A stretch of DNA of 64,000 bases from Enterobacter wuhouensis (GCF_004331265.1 NZ_SJOO01000002.1:124001-188000), one strand, 5' to 3'; shown: positions 29,240 through 38,470, numbered from the stretch's first letter. Made by a program: numbers and translations. The notes: generated by a model from the sequence alone, not told the origin.

Positions 29240-29272
29240 ATGACTAGTCATTTAAATTTCATGACTAGTCAT
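29240..29272. promoter_or_regulatory. Two identical GntR-type operators, ATGACTAGTCAT
   Basis: Perfect 12-bp palindromes at 29240-29251 and 29261-29272, 21 bp centre to centre, i.e. two helical turns on the same DNA face. The nearer one is 13 bp upstream of the GH1 start codon. The TGACTAGTCA core fits HutC-type GntR repressors, and the operon encodes one. Confidence 0.75.
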
Positions 29273-29333
29273 ATAGGCGAAGATGAAATTTCGATCAAAG
29301 AGGAGGATCGTTTTTTGTGAGGTTGATAGAAAT

Positions 29334-29359
29334 AAAAAGCCCCGGCTGTTGCCGAGGCT
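29334..29359 (-). terminator. Intrinsic terminator behind the lipoprotein gene
   Basis: On the minus strand, AGCCTCGGC-aaca-GCCGGGGCT followed by TTTTTATT, 17 bp after the lipoprotein stop. Confidence 0.75.
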
Positions 29360-29376
29360 ACGTTCCTGTTCAATGT

Positions 29377-29874
29377 TTAAAGCCCGCTTTGGGCCGCAAC
29401 TTTTGCCTGGGCAATTGCTCCGGCATTGAATATGGGGTGCTCATAGTTGTCGGTGACATCACGAACCCTGTATATCTTCCATGCGCCAGCCTCACGACGA
29501 ACGAATACCTGCAGCTCTACTTTTCCACCGTTTTCTCTCCCAATCCATACGGGCATAACCTCACCCCCCATAAACGATTTGGCTGGACCGACATGTAGCG
29601 CCGACACCCAGGATGGATCATAGTCCTGCGCATAAGCAAAGTAATCCGATCCCAGCAGGTCTTGTTCGGGTATCGAGTCTATATCATTCAGTCTCTTGAT
29701 CGTGTCAGCAGAGACATATTCGCGCAGGTCAGACGGCGTATATTCATTGTCGCTACTTGTAAGAGACATCAGATACGTGGCGTAAAAAGAATGTACTCGC
29801 GTCGGCGCGCTCTGATCCGGCTTAACTGCGCAAGCTGAGAGCAAACATGCGCATAACACCATTGCGGCTCGCAT
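29377..29874 (-). CDS. Small lipoprotein, DUF3828-like; candidate immunity protein
   Basis: 165 aa from the ATG at 29874. The open frame extends 30 residues further, but that part overlaps the upstream gene. The start MRAAMVLCACLLSAC gives a short signal ending in a lipobox with the acylated Cys at residue 15, so the protein is membrane-anchored and probably periplasmic. The remainder (YTPSDLREYVSADTIKRL, PVWIGRENGGKVELQVFV, WKIYRVRD) looks like the NTF2-like DUF3828 fold. Stop and start overlap as TGATG with the amidase gene, implying coupled translation and a matched toxin-immunity pair. Immunity is inferred from this arrangement. Confidence 0.65.
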   Translation of the reverse strand: MRAAMVLCACLLSACAVKPDQSAPTRVHSFYATYLMSLTSSDNEYTPSDLREYVSADTIKRLNDIDSIPEQDLLGSDYFAYAQDYDPSWVSALHVGPAKSFMGGEVMPVWIGRENGGKVELQVFVRREAGAWKIYRVRDVTDNYEHPIFNAGAIAQAKVAAQSGL

Positions 29875-30242
29875 CAATTCATCCTGTATGTTTTGAAAGT
29901 CGGTTGAGCCGCGCGATACCCTGGGCCAGGGTACATGCTGCGCTGTCGGAAATCGGAGATCCATTGCGTCCCATCATACATTGTCATATGTCCACTGGCG
30001 TTTCCTCCCGGATAGGGTTGGATCACTGCGACATCACCGCTCAATAAGGTTGAACCCGGCGGGACTTCACGAAATCCCGCACGCAGCAATGCTGGCCCGT
30101 AATCTTTTGCGTTTAGCGTTCTCTCCAGTCGAATGCCGCCTGCCGCTATAGCCTCTCTGGTAAAAGTCGCGCATTCGTTATGCGAACGACCAAGAGCGTG
30201 TGACCGGAGGTGTGAAACAGCAACATCTTTATTCCAACTCAT
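29874..30242 (-). CDS. Small NlpC/P60-like amidase; candidate Tae-type effector
   Basis: 122 aa, a single compact domain without a signal peptide. A catalytic Cys24 lies at the head of a helix (HNECATFTREAI) and His85 in NASGHMTMYDG, followed by QWISDF whose Asp may complete the site. The same Cys...GHxTxxxG layout is known in type VI secretion peptidoglycan amidases of the Tae families. The absence of a signal and the coupled lipoprotein gene fit an exported antibacterial effector. No T6SS gene is nearby. A phage- or plasmid-derived CHAP-like hydrolase is the alternative. Confidence 0.65.
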   Translation of the reverse strand: MSWNKDVAVSHLRSHALGRSHNECATFTREAIAAGGIRLERTLNAKDYGPALLRAGFREVPPGSTLLSGDVAVIQPYPGGNASGHMTMYDGTQWISDFRQRSMYPGPGYRAAQPTFKTYRMN

Positions 30243-30350
30243 TCTTAGTTCCCTTAAGTAAGTAAGAACGGAATTATGGTGCCAGCCATAAAGCTGATGT
30301 TGGCTAAAAAATGCTTAAATTTTTCCGGTCAAAATATTAAGTTCTCGCCC

Positions 30351-30385
30351 AATAAAAAGGCCGGATTCGCTGTGCGGATCCGGCC
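30351..30385 (-). terminator. Intrinsic terminator of the efflux operon
   Basis: GGCCGGAT...ATCCGGCC (30359-30385), 8-bp stem. On the minus strand it is followed by TTTTTATT, 22 bp after the last stop codon. Confidence 0.85.
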
Positions 30386-30406
30386 AGAGTCATCGCCGTT
30401 AGCAGA

Positions 30407-31930
30407 TTACCCGCGCGGGGCTTCCCCAAAGACCTTGTAGTCCGGCAGCTGTACCTGCTGATACGGCTCCCAGCCGCCGCCGAGCGCCTTGTACAGCGCC
30501 ACCAGATCGAGCGCACTTTGCACCTGCGCCTGCGCGCGCTGCTGCTGAGCCTGCGCCAGCTGACGCTGGGCGTCCAGCACGTCGATAAAGCTGGCGATCC
30601 CCTGTCGGTAGCTATCGCTCGCCAGGTCAAAGGCGTTTTGCAGCGCATCGATGGTCTTCGCGAGGCCCGCTTCACGCTGCTGGTCGGTGCGATAGCTCAC
30701 CAGCGCGTTTTCCACATCACCGAGCGCCGTCAGCACCGTCTGGCGATAGTCCAGCACCGCCGCGCCCTGCTGCGCGCGCGCCACCTTGACGCTGGAGACC
30801 AGACGGCCGCCCTGGAAGATGGGAATGGAGACCTGCGGGCCGAAGCTGTAGAAATGGCTGCTCCAGTCGGTCAGCCAGTTCGACTCGCTGTTGCGCAGGC
30901 CGAACTGCCCGGAAAGCGTAAAGCTCGGGAACAGCTCCGCCACCGATACGCCAATCTGCGCCGTGGCGGCATGAAGGTTCGCCTCGGCCTCGCGCACGTC
31001 CGGACGACGGCGCGCCAGCGTCGACGGAATGCCCGTTTGCACGATATCCGGCAGCGCGGGCATCGGCTGCGCGGATTGCAATTCTGCATCCAGCGCGCCC
31101 GGCGGCTTGCCGAGCAGGATCGCCAGGCCGTTCATCGCCTGCCGCTCCTGCGCCTGATACTGCGGGAGCTGCGCTTCAAGATTGCCCAGCTGCGCCCGGG
31201 CGTTTTCCACGTCCATCTGAGGGGACAGCCCGCCGCGCTGGCGGCTTTCCGTGAGATCCAGCGTCTGCTGCGCGCTTTCAATCTGGGTATTCAGGGTGGC
31301 GATAATGCTCTGCGCCCCGCGCAGCTGCAGCCACGCGCGCGCTACTTCCGCCTCCAGCGACACCAGCGCGTCGTTACGCTGCTCTATCGCCGCCTTCTGC
31401 TGCGCTTCTGCGGCCTCCACCTGACGGCGCACCTTGCCCCACAGGTCGATTTCCCACTGGGCGTCGAAGCTGCCCTGGTAGAGGTTTATCGGCTGCGTCA
31501 GCGGCCCAAGCGCGCCCCGCAGCTGCGGATCGACGTTATCCAGCTGGTCGTAAACGCCGTGGGATTTTAGCTCCCCTTCCAGCCCGAGCTGCTGGCGCGT
31601 CGCCTGCAGATTGCCGTTCACCGACGGGAAAAATGCCCCGCCCGCCTGGTTAATCTGCTCTCGCGCCCCGGCGATGCGCAGCACCGTTTGCTGCAGGGAC
31701 AAATTCCCGGCGATGGCGCGCTCCACCAGGCTATCGAGCTGCGGCGAGCCGAAGGTTTTCCACCAGCGCGGGTTGGTCGCGCCGGAGGTGGTTTTCGACT
31801 TCACCTCGCCGTCGCCCCTGTCGTTCCAGTGCGTGACGGCCGGTGGGGCGGGCTGCTGATAGTCCGGCCCCACGGCGCAGCCCACCAGCAGCATCATTAT
31901 CATCAGGGGGTGTAAACGTCTGTGTATCAT
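30407..31930 (-). CDS. Outer-membrane efflux lipoprotein (NodT/OprM family)
   Basis: 507 aa. Signal with lipobox LLVGC (acylated Cys18), then GPDYQQPAPPAV, the standard start of NodT-family factors. Two repeated OEP domains with long helices (QQTVLRIAGAREQINQAG; LDLTESRQRGGLSPQMDVENARAQL; RRPDVREAEANLHAATAQIG) make the trimeric channel-tunnel. It is the third gene of an overlapping operon with a membrane-fusion protein and a DHA2 pump, so a complete tripartite drug exporter is encoded in one transcript. Confidence 0.93.
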   Translation of the reverse strand: MIHRRLHPLMIMMLLVGCAVGPDYQQPAPPAVTHWNDRGDGEVKSKTTSGATNPRWWKTFGSPQLDSLVERAIAGNLSLQQTVLRIAGAREQINQAGGAFFPSVNGNLQATRQQLGLEGELKSHGVYDQLDNVDPQLRGALGPLTQPINLYQGSFDAQWEIDLWGKVRRQVEAAEAQQKAAIEQRNDALVSLEAEVARAWLQLRGAQSIIATLNTQIESAQQTLDLTESRQRGGLSPQMDVENARAQLGNLEAQLPQYQAQERQAMNGLAILLGKPPGALDAELQSAQPMPALPDIVQTGIPSTLARRRPDVREAEANLHAATAQIGVSVAELFPSFTLSGQFGLRNSESNWLTDWSSHFYSFGPQVSIPIFQGGRLVSSVKVARAQQGAAVLDYRQTVLTALGDVENALVSYRTDQQREAGLAKTIDALQNAFDLASDSYRQGIASFIDVLDAQRQLAQAQQQRAQAQVQSALDLVALYKALGGGWEPYQQVQLPDYKVFGEAPRG

Positions 31931-33501
31931 CAGTGTGCTCCTGCACTCCCCTCGCTCTTAACCGGCGAGAGCAACAAACAAAACGGAATCAGTAAAAAGG
32001 CCACCGCGCTCAGAAGGGTGAACACGTCGATGTAGGCCAGGAAGCGCGACTGCTCGATCATCGTCTGGTACATGCGCCCGGTGGCGATGCCGGTAGGGTC
32101 GCCCACCTGGGTGGTAAAGTTCTGGATCGCCTGGGCGCTCTCGCGTATCGCCAGCTGGAACTGCTCGTTAAACGGCGAGGCGTGGTAGGCCAGATGGGCG
32201 CTGTGCGCCTGCGATCGCTCGGTGATGGCCGCCGTCGAGAGCGAAATCCCAATCGACCCGGCCACGTTGCGGAACATGGTAAACAGCGCCGCCGCGTCGG
32301 CATTGAGCCGCCTCGGTATCGAGATAAAGGCAATGGTGGTCAGCGGCACGAACAGGAACCCCAGCCCAATCGACTGCGCGCTGCGGAACAGCACCAGCGT
32401 TTCGAAGTCGATATCCGGCGTCAGCGTGCGCGACCAGAAGAACGACACCGCCAGGCAGGTAAAGCCAAAGGCGATGATCCAGCGCGTCTGCACCACCGGC
32501 ATCAGCTTCAGCACCAGCGGAATGGTCAGCACAATCAGCACCGCCCCGGGCGAAAGCACCAGCCCGGACCAGGTGGCGGTATAGCCTAAATCCTGCTGCG
32601 CCAGCTGGGGGATCACCACCGAGCTGCCGTAGAGGATCATCGCCATCCCTGCCATTAACAGGCTGGAAATGGCGAAGTTCCGATCCTTCATGCAGTGCAG
32701 ATCCACCACCGGCTTTTTGGCGTACAGCAGCCAGTAAATGGCGCCGACAATGCCGATAAGCGTCAACACGGCGAAGATGCGGGTAAAGTCAGAGTTAAAC
32801 CAGTCCTCGTCTTCCCCGCGGTCAAGCATCACCTGCAGGCAGCCCAGACCGAGGGCGATAAAACCAATCCCCGTCCAGTCGACGGAGAGCTTCTCTTTAG
32901 ATTTGCTCTCCCACGGCGGATCTTCCAGCAGCTGGTAGATCGCCAGCACCGTCACAATCCCCACGGGAATGTTGATGAAAAACACCCAGCGCCAGGAGTA
33001 GTTATCGGTGATCCAGCCGCCCAGGGTTGGCCCGAGGACCGGCGCAACGATAATGGCAATCGACGAGAGGCCAAAGGCTTTGCCCCTGTCTTCGGGCTTG
33101 AAGTAATCGAGCAGCACCGACTGCTGCGTGGGCTGCAGCCCGCCGCCGAAGAAGCCCTGCATCACGCGAAACAGGATGATCTGCCACAGCTCGGTGGCGA
33201 TGCCGCACAGGAACGAGCAGATGGTGAACATCACGATGCAGATCAGGAAGAACTGCTTGCGGCCAAACAGGCGGCTCAGGAAGGCGGAGATAGGCAATAC
33301 GATGCCGTTCGCCACCAGGTAGCTGGTCAGTACCCAGGTGGATTCGTCGTAGCTGGCCGTGAGCGATCCCGCCACGTGCGGAAGCGCCACGTTGACGATG
33401 GTGGTGTCCAGTATTTCCATAAACACCGCCAGCGTCACCACGATCGCCACCGCCCACGGGTTGCTGGCAGGCTTCCAGCTGTCGTGGCTGTGGTTCGTCA
33501 T
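31930..33501 (-). CDS. DHA2 family multidrug efflux MFS (EmrB-like)
   Basis: 523 aa, about 14 membrane segments. The DHA2 signature FMEILDTTIVNVALPHVAGSL is in segment 1 and LSRLFGRKQFF in the following loop. It overlaps the outer-membrane factor gene by one base (TGATG) and the fusion-protein gene by four (ATGA), so the three are translationally coupled. It uses the proton gradient to export drugs through the partner channel. The substrate range is unknown. Confidence 0.93.
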   Translation of the reverse strand: MTNHSHDSWKPASNPWAVAIVVTLAVFMEILDTTIVNVALPHVAGSLTASYDESTWVLTSYLVANGIVLPISAFLSRLFGRKQFFLICIVMFTICSFLCGIATELWQIILFRVMQGFFGGGLQPTQQSVLLDYFKPEDRGKAFGLSSIAIIVAPVLGPTLGGWITDNYSWRWVFFINIPVGIVTVLAIYQLLEDPPWESKSKEKLSVDWTGIGFIALGLGCLQVMLDRGEDEDWFNSDFTRIFAVLTLIGIVGAIYWLLYAKKPVVDLHCMKDRNFAISSLLMAGMAMILYGSSVVIPQLAQQDLGYTATWSGLVLSPGAVLIVLTIPLVLKLMPVVQTRWIIAFGFTCLAVSFFWSRTLTPDIDFETLVLFRSAQSIGLGFLFVPLTTIAFISIPRRLNADAAALFTMFRNVAGSIGISLSTAAITERSQAHSAHLAYHASPFNEQFQLAIRESAQAIQNFTTQVGDPTGIATGRMYQTMIEQSRFLAYIDVFTLLSAVAFLLIPFCLLLSPVKSEGSAGAH

Positions 33502-34592
33502 TCGAGCGTGACCTTCGGTTCAACCGACAGCCCCAGCGGCAGCGGCCTGTTCGGGTCCAGACCTTTATCAATCACGATTTTCACCGGCACGCGCTGAACG
33601 ATTTTGACAAAGTTGCCGGTGGCGTTTTCCGACGGGAACGCGGAGAAGCGCGAGCCGCTGCCCTGCTGGATGCTGTCGATATGGCCTTCAAGCTCCATAT
33701 CCGGCCAGGCATCCACGGATACCGTCACCTTGTTGCCCGGCTTCATGCGTTCAAGCTGCGACTCTTTAAAGTTCGCCACGACCCACACGTTCGGGGAAAC
33801 TAGCGAGAACAGCGCCGATCCCGCCTGCACCAGCGTGCCGGGCTGGACGTTGCGTTTGGTGACAAAGCCGTCGAACGGGGCACGAACTTCGGTATAAGAG
33901 AGGTTCAGGTTCGCGGTTTCGAGCTGGGCTTTAGCCTGATCGACCTGCCGTTCGCGGGCTTCGACGTTCGTCTCCTGCTGGCGGATCTGCAGCTGAACCT
34001 GCTCCGCCATCTCAAGCTGCGCCTGCGCGCTGGCCAGACCGGCCTGGGCGCTGCGCAGCTGGGCATTGGCGGAATCGATACTTTGCTGCGTAGTCGCGCG
34101 CGGGTCGACGCCGCGCTGGCGGCGGTACTCGGCCTGCGCGTTAGCCATATCGGCCTGGGCTTTTAGCACCTGCGCTTTGGCTTCGTCACGCTGGGCGGGG
34201 TATTGCACCTTCGAGAGCGCCAGCTGCGCCTGCGCCTGGTGGAGCTGAGCAACCGCCAGCCCCAGCTGGGCCTGGGCCTGATCGCGCTGGGCAGCGTTAT
34301 CGCGGGGATCGATAACCACCAGCAGGTCGCCCTTCTTCACGCGCTGGTTGTCACGCACGCGCAGCTCGGTCACATAGCCTGCCGCTTTGGGAGCAATGGT
34401 CACCACGTCGCCGTCGGTAAAGGCGTCGTCGGTCGTCTCTTCGTTACGGGTTAAAAACCACCAGACTAACGCCACGACGACCATTACCACCACGACGATG
34501 CCGAGGATAATTAACGGTTTTTTGCCCGGACGCTTGCGCGCGTTATTGTTGTTTTCCTGCTCGTCAGCAGGCGGGGATTGATCTTCAGCCAT
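33498..34592 (-). CDS. Membrane-fusion protein of multidrug efflux (EmrA-like)
   Basis: 364 aa. A lysine/arginine-rich cytoplasmic N-terminus is followed by one membrane segment (PLIILGIVVVVMVVVALVWW). Next come a split lipoyl/barrel domain (AGYVTELRVRDNQRVKKGDLLVVIDPRDN) and a long coiled-coil of alanine/glutamine-rich heptads over about residues 100-220. APFDGFVTKRNVQPGTLV closes the lipoyl domain. It is the first gene of the efflux operon. Confidence 0.93.
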   Translation of the reverse strand: MAEDQSPPADEQENNNNARKRPGKKPLIILGIVVVVMVVVALVWWFLTRNEETTDDAFTDGDVVTIAPKAAGYVTELRVRDNQRVKKGDLLVVIDPRDNAAQRDQAQAQLGLAVAQLHQAQAQLALSKVQYPAQRDEAKAQVLKAQADMANAQAEYRRQRGVDPRATTQQSIDSANAQLRSAQAGLASAQAQLEMAEQVQLQIRQQETNVEARERQVDQAKAQLETANLNLSYTEVRAPFDGFVTKRNVQPGTLVQAGSALFSLVSPNVWVVANFKESQLERMKPGNKVTVSVDAWPDMELEGHIDSIQQGSGSRFSAFPSENATGNFVKIVQRVPVKIVIDKGLDPNRPLPLGLSVEPKVTLE

Positions 34593-34693
34593 AGTTCAGC
34601 AACGGTCCTGTCAGTGAGCGGCATCACACTATGCCGTTCACTAAAGCTAGGACGTTGCTATACATTTGCCAGGATAAACTGACAAATAGCGCA

Positions 34694-35803
34694 CTATATG
34701 AGAAGGAATAGTCCGAATCCGATCGCGGCGGCCCAGGCGAGCATCGGGATCGACCATAAATGGAAGCGCCACCAGATGCGGCGATCGTTGGCCATGCGCA
34801 GGGCAATCAGGTTCGCCAGCGAGCCGGGCAGCAGCCCAAAGCCGCCGATATTCACCGCCCAGGCGAGCAGCGCGTCAGGGGGAACATAGTTGAGCAGCAG
34901 GATGGTAGAGGGCACGTTGCTGATAACCTGCGAAAGCCCAATGGCCGTCAGCCATAGCCCCGGCTGAGACAGTCCGCTCACGCCGTGCAGGACGTTTTGC
35001 AGCGCAGGCAGCTGAATAAGCAGATGCACATCGATAAACATCGCCATAAAAACCAGCAGCAGCGTCCAGTCCACGCTCACCAGCACGCGTCTTGCCAGCA
35101 CCAGGAACCCGGCGGCGACCAGCAGCACGCCCGTCAGCTCAAGCTTCATTTCCAGCGCAATCAGGAACACGATGTACAGCGCCAGACAGCTCCAGACCAG
35201 CCGGGGCTGCCACTGCGGACCCGCTGTTCCACTATGGTACTGCAGCTTTTTATCCGGGAAAGCAAACCAGCAGACCGCAAGCAGGGATATCATCATCACC
35301 AGCGCCAGCGGCGCCATCTGCCAGGTAAAGGCGGCAAACGACAGCCCCGAGCGTCCCCATAGCAGGATGTTTTGCGGGTTACCGATAGGGGTTAACAGTG
35401 AACCCGCGTTAACCGCCAGCGCTTCAAAAATAATGAGGCGAGTCACCGGAATTTCGCAAAGCTTACGCAGCGTAAGCGTCAGCGGCACGATAATAAACAG
35501 CGCCACATCGTTAGTCAGAAAGGTCGACAGCACCGCCGCAGAAAAGACCATGAACAGCGACAGCCTGCGCTCGGTCGCAAAGCGGCGGACCATCTTGCGG
35601 CCCAGCACGTCGAAATAGCCGCTCAGCTCTACCCCTTTGGTGAGCATCATTAAGCCGCTCAGGGTGATGATGGTGCGCCAGTCGATGGCAGCAGGCCAGG
35701 TATGCGGGGTAAACGGCACAAAAAAACTTAATCCAGCGCCGATGAGTAATAAGAGATGAAAGAAGCGATCGCGGGCCAGCGCCTGCAGTCCAGGAAGCGT
35801 CAT
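34694..35803 (-). CDS. ybiR: Putative anion transporter YbiR
   Basis: 369 aa, about 10 membrane segments, of the ArsB/NhaD ion-transporter superfamily. The [19 protein letters not shown] and [18 protein letters not shown] segments resemble the family's re-entrant substrate loops. The substrate is unproven. It overlaps mntR by four bases (ATGA), so it is co-transcribed with the manganese regulator. Confidence 0.9.
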   Translation of the reverse strand: MTLPGLQALARDRFFHLLLLIGAGLSFFVPFTPHTWPAAIDWRTIITLSGLMMLTKGVELSGYFDVLGRKMVRRFATERRLSLFMVFSAAVLSTFLTNDVALFIIVPLTLTLRKLCEIPVTRLIIFEALAVNAGSLLTPIGNPQNILLWGRSGLSFAAFTWQMAPLALVMMISLLAVCWFAFPDKKLQYHSGTAGPQWQPRLVWSCLALYIVFLIALEMKLELTGVLLVAAGFLVLARRVLVSVDWTLLLVFMAMFIDVHLLIQLPALQNVLHGVSGLSQPGLWLTAIGLSQVISNVPSTILLLNYVPPDALLAWAVNIGGFGLLPGSLANLIALRMANDRRIWWRFHLWSIPMLAWAAAIGFGLFLLI

Positions 35804-36273
35804 TCTGCGCCGGGTCCGTATTTAAGGGTAAATTCACGGAATCTCACCAGAGTCTCTTCGCTGACGTGATGCTCCATCCCCTCGGCATCCCGGCGGGCAA
35901 TCTCCGGGCTAACGCCCAACACCAGCAAAAAGTTTTCAACGATCTGATGACGCTCGCGGCTCTCCTGGGCCAGCTTTTCGCCTTCCGCCGTCAGAAACAC
36001 GCCGCGCCAGGGGATCATTTCGATCAGGCCGACGGTTGCCAGGCGTTTTAACATTTTGGCAACCGTCGGCTGAGAAACCCCCAGTCGGGCGGCCATATCC
36101 ACCTGACGTGCTTCGCCGACTTCCCGAATCAAATCGGAGATCAGCTCTACATAGTCATCAATCAGCTCCCGTCGGTGGGCTTCGCGCACCTGACGAAACC
36201 CCTCAACGTGCTCTTCAACATTCACCAGTTGCGTCGTTTTTTTTGTTGTTGGCTTACCTGCGCGACGGTTCAT
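35800..36273 (-). CDS. mntR: Manganese-responsive regulator MntR
   Basis: 157 aa, DtxR/MntR family. A winged helix ([32 protein letters not shown]) is followed by a dimerisation domain that supplies metal ligands ([32 protein letters not shown]). With Mn(II) it represses uptake and activates export genes. It is divergent from mntS, and a palindromic MntR box lies in between. The N-terminal extension ([17 protein letters not shown]) resembles that of the enteric protein. Confidence 0.95.
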   Translation of the reverse strand: MNRRAGKPTTKKTTQLVNVEEHVEGFRQVREAHRRELIDDYVELISDLIREVGEARQVDMAARLGVSQPTVAKMLKRLATVGLIEMIPWRGVFLTAEGEKLAQESRERHQIVENFLLVLGVSPEIARRDAEGMEHHVSEETLVRFREFTLKYGPGAE

Positions 36274-36382
36274 TGTACTTCCTCAGTGGGGATGACGCTT
36301 CCAGCGCCCGGTATCAAGAGCGAACATTGTAAACCATAGCTCTACAAGCACAAAAAATTAACGAATTAGCCATAGCTATACA

Positions 36383-36400
36383 ATATAGCCTGTGCTATAT
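36383..36400. promoter_or_regulatory. MntR box upstream of mntS
   Basis: ATATAGC-CTGT-GCTATAT, a perfect palindrome 57 bp before the mntS ATG. It matches the ATAGC-N4-GCTAT pattern of known MntR sites. A second, partial CATAGC motif lies just upstream near 36371. Confidence 0.8.
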
Positions 36401-36457
36401 CTGTATGTAATGCAGTCACCCTTCACGGATCGAAGGGATCTCAAACCAGGAGGCCAT

Positions 36458-36586
36458 ATGAATGAATTCAAGAGGTGTATGAACGTGTTTACCCACTCTC
36501 CGTTTAAAGTGCGCTTGCTGCTGTTGAATATGCTGTGCGATATGTTCAACAACAAACCGCATCAGGACGACAAGCCATCCCACTAA
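36458..36586 (+). CDS. mntS: Small manganese-homeostasis protein MntS
   Basis: 42 aa, start ATG with CCAGGAGG upstream; an earlier ATG in the same frame was rejected. The sequence MNEFKRCMNVFTHSPFKVRL and the cysteine-containing NMLCDMF agree with E. coli MntS, which is also 42 aa. MntS raises intracellular manganese, probably by inhibiting the exporter MntP. It is repressed by MntR. It is easily missed by annotation because of its size. Confidence 0.93.
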   Translation: MNEFKRCMNVFTHSPFKVRLLLLNMLCDMFNNKPHQDDKPSH

Positions 36587-36615
36587 GCGGCGTCGCGGCA
36601 CGCCGCTTCATTTTT
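36585..36615 (+). terminator. Intrinsic terminator of mntS
   Basis: 9-bp stem AAGCGGCGT...ACGCCGCTT (36585-36608) with CATTTTT after it. The stem begins inside the mntS stop codon. The rest of the gap up to opgE at 36865 shows no other recognised feature. Confidence 0.8.
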
Positions 36616-36864
36616 CCGTCACACATCCTCTGTACGCTGGCCTCTGGCCGCCTTATTCCCGATCTTTTTTGCGGATTTGCAGCCCCCTTCGCAAAACATC
36701 TGTTTAGCAACTGTTGACCTTATTTCGCGCTCGCACTATCTTCTTGCAGCCCTGCACTATTTGCGGCTCGCTGAAGCGGACCCTCATTCCCTCTCCACGC
36801 ACTGTCAGGCAGGCTTTGACCCTTGGCGCCAGGGTGAGCACATGGCGTTTCACGATAGTGAACT

Positions 36865-38448
36865 ATGAACGTAACCCTGAAAGAAACACTTGCTACCCGC
36901 AGCCGGGCCTTAAACCCGTGGACGGGATTCTACTTTCTGCAATCGCTGCTGATTAACTTCGCGCTTGGCTATCCCTTTAGCCTGCTTTATGCCGTTGCCT
37001 TCACCTGTATCCTTCACCTTCTGTGGCACAGCGCGCCGCGCGTTCAGAAAGTACTCATCGGGATCTGTTCGCTGGTTGCGGCGTCCTATTTCCCGTTTGG
37101 CCAGGCTTACGGTTCGCCAAACTTCAATACTCTGCTGGCGCTGCACTCGACCAATATGGAAGAGTCAACGGAGATCCTGACGATCTTCCCCTGGTACAAC
37201 TATGTGGTTGGCCTCTTCATTTTTGCGCTGGGCGTGATTGCGGTCCGTCGTAAGCAGGCCGAGAAAAAAGCGTGGGGCAGAATTGAAAGCCTGTGTCTGG
37301 CGTTCAGCGTCGTCACCTTCTTCGTTACGCCGGTACAAAACCTTGCCTGGGGCGGCGTGTTTAAGCTGAAAGACACGGGCTACCCGGTGTTCCGCTTTGT
37401 CAAAGATGTCGTGGTTAACAACAAAGAGGTTCTCGACGAGCAGGCGCGCATGGCCGAGCTTTCCAATATGAAAGACACCTGGAACGTGCTGGCCGTGAAG
37501 CCAAAATACCACACCTATGTCGTGGTGATTGGTGAAAGCGCGCGCCGCGATGCGCTGGGCGCGTTTGGCGGCCACTGGGATAACACGCCGTTTGCCAGTT
37601 CGGTCAACGGCACGTTTTTTACCGATTATGTGGCGGCCAGCGGTTCGACGCAGAAATCACTTGGCCTGACTCTGAATCGCGTGGTCGACGGTAAGCCGCA
37701 GTTTCAGGATAACTTCGTTACGCTCGCTAACCGCGCGGGCTTCCAGACGTGGTGGTTCTCAAACCAGGGCCAGATTGGTGAATACGATACCGCTATTGCC
37801 AGCATTGCGAAGCGCGCGGACGAGGTGCAGTTTCTGAAAAACGGCGATTTTGAAGCCGATAAAAACACCAAAGATGAAGCCTTGCTGAAAATGACGGCGC
37901 AGGTCTTTGCCACCCAGCGCACTCAGCCGCAGCTGATTGTTCTGCACCTGATGGGCTCGCATCCTCAGGCGTGCGATCGTACCGGGGGGAAATACGCCGA
38001 GTTTGTGCAGTCGAAAGAGACGTCATGCTATCTCTACACCATGACACAAACCGACGATCTGCTGAGCAAGCTGTATACCCAGTTACGCAATACCGGCGAC
38101 AGTTTCTCGCTGGTCTATTTTTCCGACCACGGGCTGGCGTTCAAGGAACGGGGCAAAGAGGTGCAGTACCTGGCGCATGATGATAAGTTCCAGCAGAACT
38201 TCCAGGTGCCGTTCATGGTGTTGTCGAGTGACGATAAAACCCATCGCATCATTAAAGCGCGCCGGTCAGCGAATGATTTTCTGGCGTTCTTTTCGCAATG
38301 GACGGGAATTGCTGCGGAGCAGATAAAAAAAGCTTACCCGTTTGTCTCAAACAAGAAAGCTCCTCCAGTTTACATTACCAACTTCAAATTACAGAAAGTT
38401 GACTATAACCACCTGGGTACGGATATTTTCGATATTAAGAGTAAGTAA
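36865..38448 (+). CDS. opgE: Phosphoethanolamine transferase OpgE (YbiP)
   Basis: 527 aa, inner-membrane protein of the alkaline-phosphatase-like EptA/OpgE family. About four membrane segments lie in the first 160 residues. The periplasmic catalytic domain has VVVIGESARRDALGAFGG, where the Ser/Thr region forms the phosphoenzyme, and ASGSTQKS, HLMGSHPQACDRT and YFSDHGLAFKER as metal-binding motifs. It adds phosphoethanolamine to osmoregulated periplasmic glucans in E. coli. Its usual neighbours ompX and mntS are kept. Confidence 0.92.
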   Translation: MNVTLKETLATRSRALNPWTGFYFLQSLLINFALGYPFSLLYAVAFTCILHLLWHSAPRVQKVLIGICSLVAASYFPFGQAYGSPNFNTLLALHSTNMEESTEILTIFPWYNYVVGLFIFALGVIAVRRKQAEKKAWGRIESLCLAFSVVTFFVTPVQNLAWGGVFKLKDTGYPVFRFVKDVVVNNKEVLDEQARMAELSNMKDTWNVLAVKPKYHTYVVVIGESARRDALGAFGGHWDNTPFASSVNGTFFTDYVAASGSTQKSLGLTLNRVVDGKPQFQDNFVTLANRAGFQTWWFSNQGQIGEYDTAIASIAKRADEVQFLKNGDFEADKNTKDEALLKMTAQVFATQRTQPQLIVLHLMGSHPQACDRTGGKYAEFVQSKETSCYLYTMTQTDDLLSKLYTQLRNTGDSFSLVYFSDHGLAFKERGKEVQYLAHDDKFQQNFQVPFMVLSSDDKTHRIIKARRSANDFLAFFSQWTGIAAEQIKKAYPFVSNKKAPPVYITNFKLQKVDYNHLGTDIFDIKSK

Positions 38449-38470
38449 TCTCTCCCGTCTCGTGCGGTCT

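Noticed and set aside
29877..29964. Upstream extension of the lipoprotein frame (30 more residues)
   Set aside because: The extension lies inside the amidase coding sequence and lacks a signal peptide; the ATG at 29874 gives a proper lipoprotein start and a coupled TGATG.
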